Of a stretch of DNA of 5,506 nucleotides, positions 5,504 to 5,506 are shown piece after piece. Where the stretch lies: the NCBI GenBank assembly GCA_038233055.1, contig JBBSMS010000190.1:1-5506 (forward strand), written 5' to 3'. This DNA comes from Salsipaludibacter sp038233055 (lineage in GTDB: Bacteria; Actinomycetota; Nitriliruptoria; Nitriliruptorales; Nitriliruptoraceae). Positions within the stretch are counted from its first letter, which is position 1, and each line of letters starts with the position of its first letter. A model generated the notes under the pieces. That model searched no databases. It was not told where the DNA came from and saw only the letters and a program-made list of their open reading frames with translations. Both the position numbers and the translations under genes were made by a program.

Positions 5504-5506
5504 CTG

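Overview
The window is GC-rich DNA with strong G/C bias at third codon positions and acidic, Asp/Glu- and Thr/Pro-rich proteins. This suggests a high-GC actinobacterium. The acidity could fit a salt-tolerant deep-branching group such as Nitriliruptoria, but that placement is inference only. All convincing genes are on the minus strand, so the layout is described from high to low coordinates.

At the right edge (5503-4214) is a LytR-CpsA-Psr (LCP) family protein with a C-terminal LytR_C domain, the type of enzyme that attaches glycopolymers to peptidoglycan. Its first codons lie at the window edge, so the start is uncertain. Two hairpins placed back to back straddle its stop codon (4240-4185). 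They are followed by a possible promoter (-10 near 4149-4154) for the next gene.

The next gene (4064-1926) is a VanW-family protein: a long disordered cytoplasmic tail, one membrane segment, peptidoglycan-binding-like repeats, a VanW domain and a G5-like C-terminus. Ninety bases downstream (1835-156) is a single-pass membrane protein with a proline-rich cytoplasmic head, a repetitive Ser/Thr/Pro stalk and an HExxH...EGDA zinc-metallopeptidase-like ectodomain. These two probably form an operon. All three proteins are predicted to have an inside N-terminus and a large outside domain, so the window reads as a cell-envelope locus: polymer attachment, a wall-binding protein of unknown activity, and a surface protease.

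At the left edge (1-54) is the N-terminus of an IS5-family-like transposase on the minus strand. The end of the element is probably near 138, about 17 bases past the metallopeptidase stop codon. The rest of the element is outside the window. No RNA genes, CRISPR arrays or gene-free stretches over 300 bases are present.
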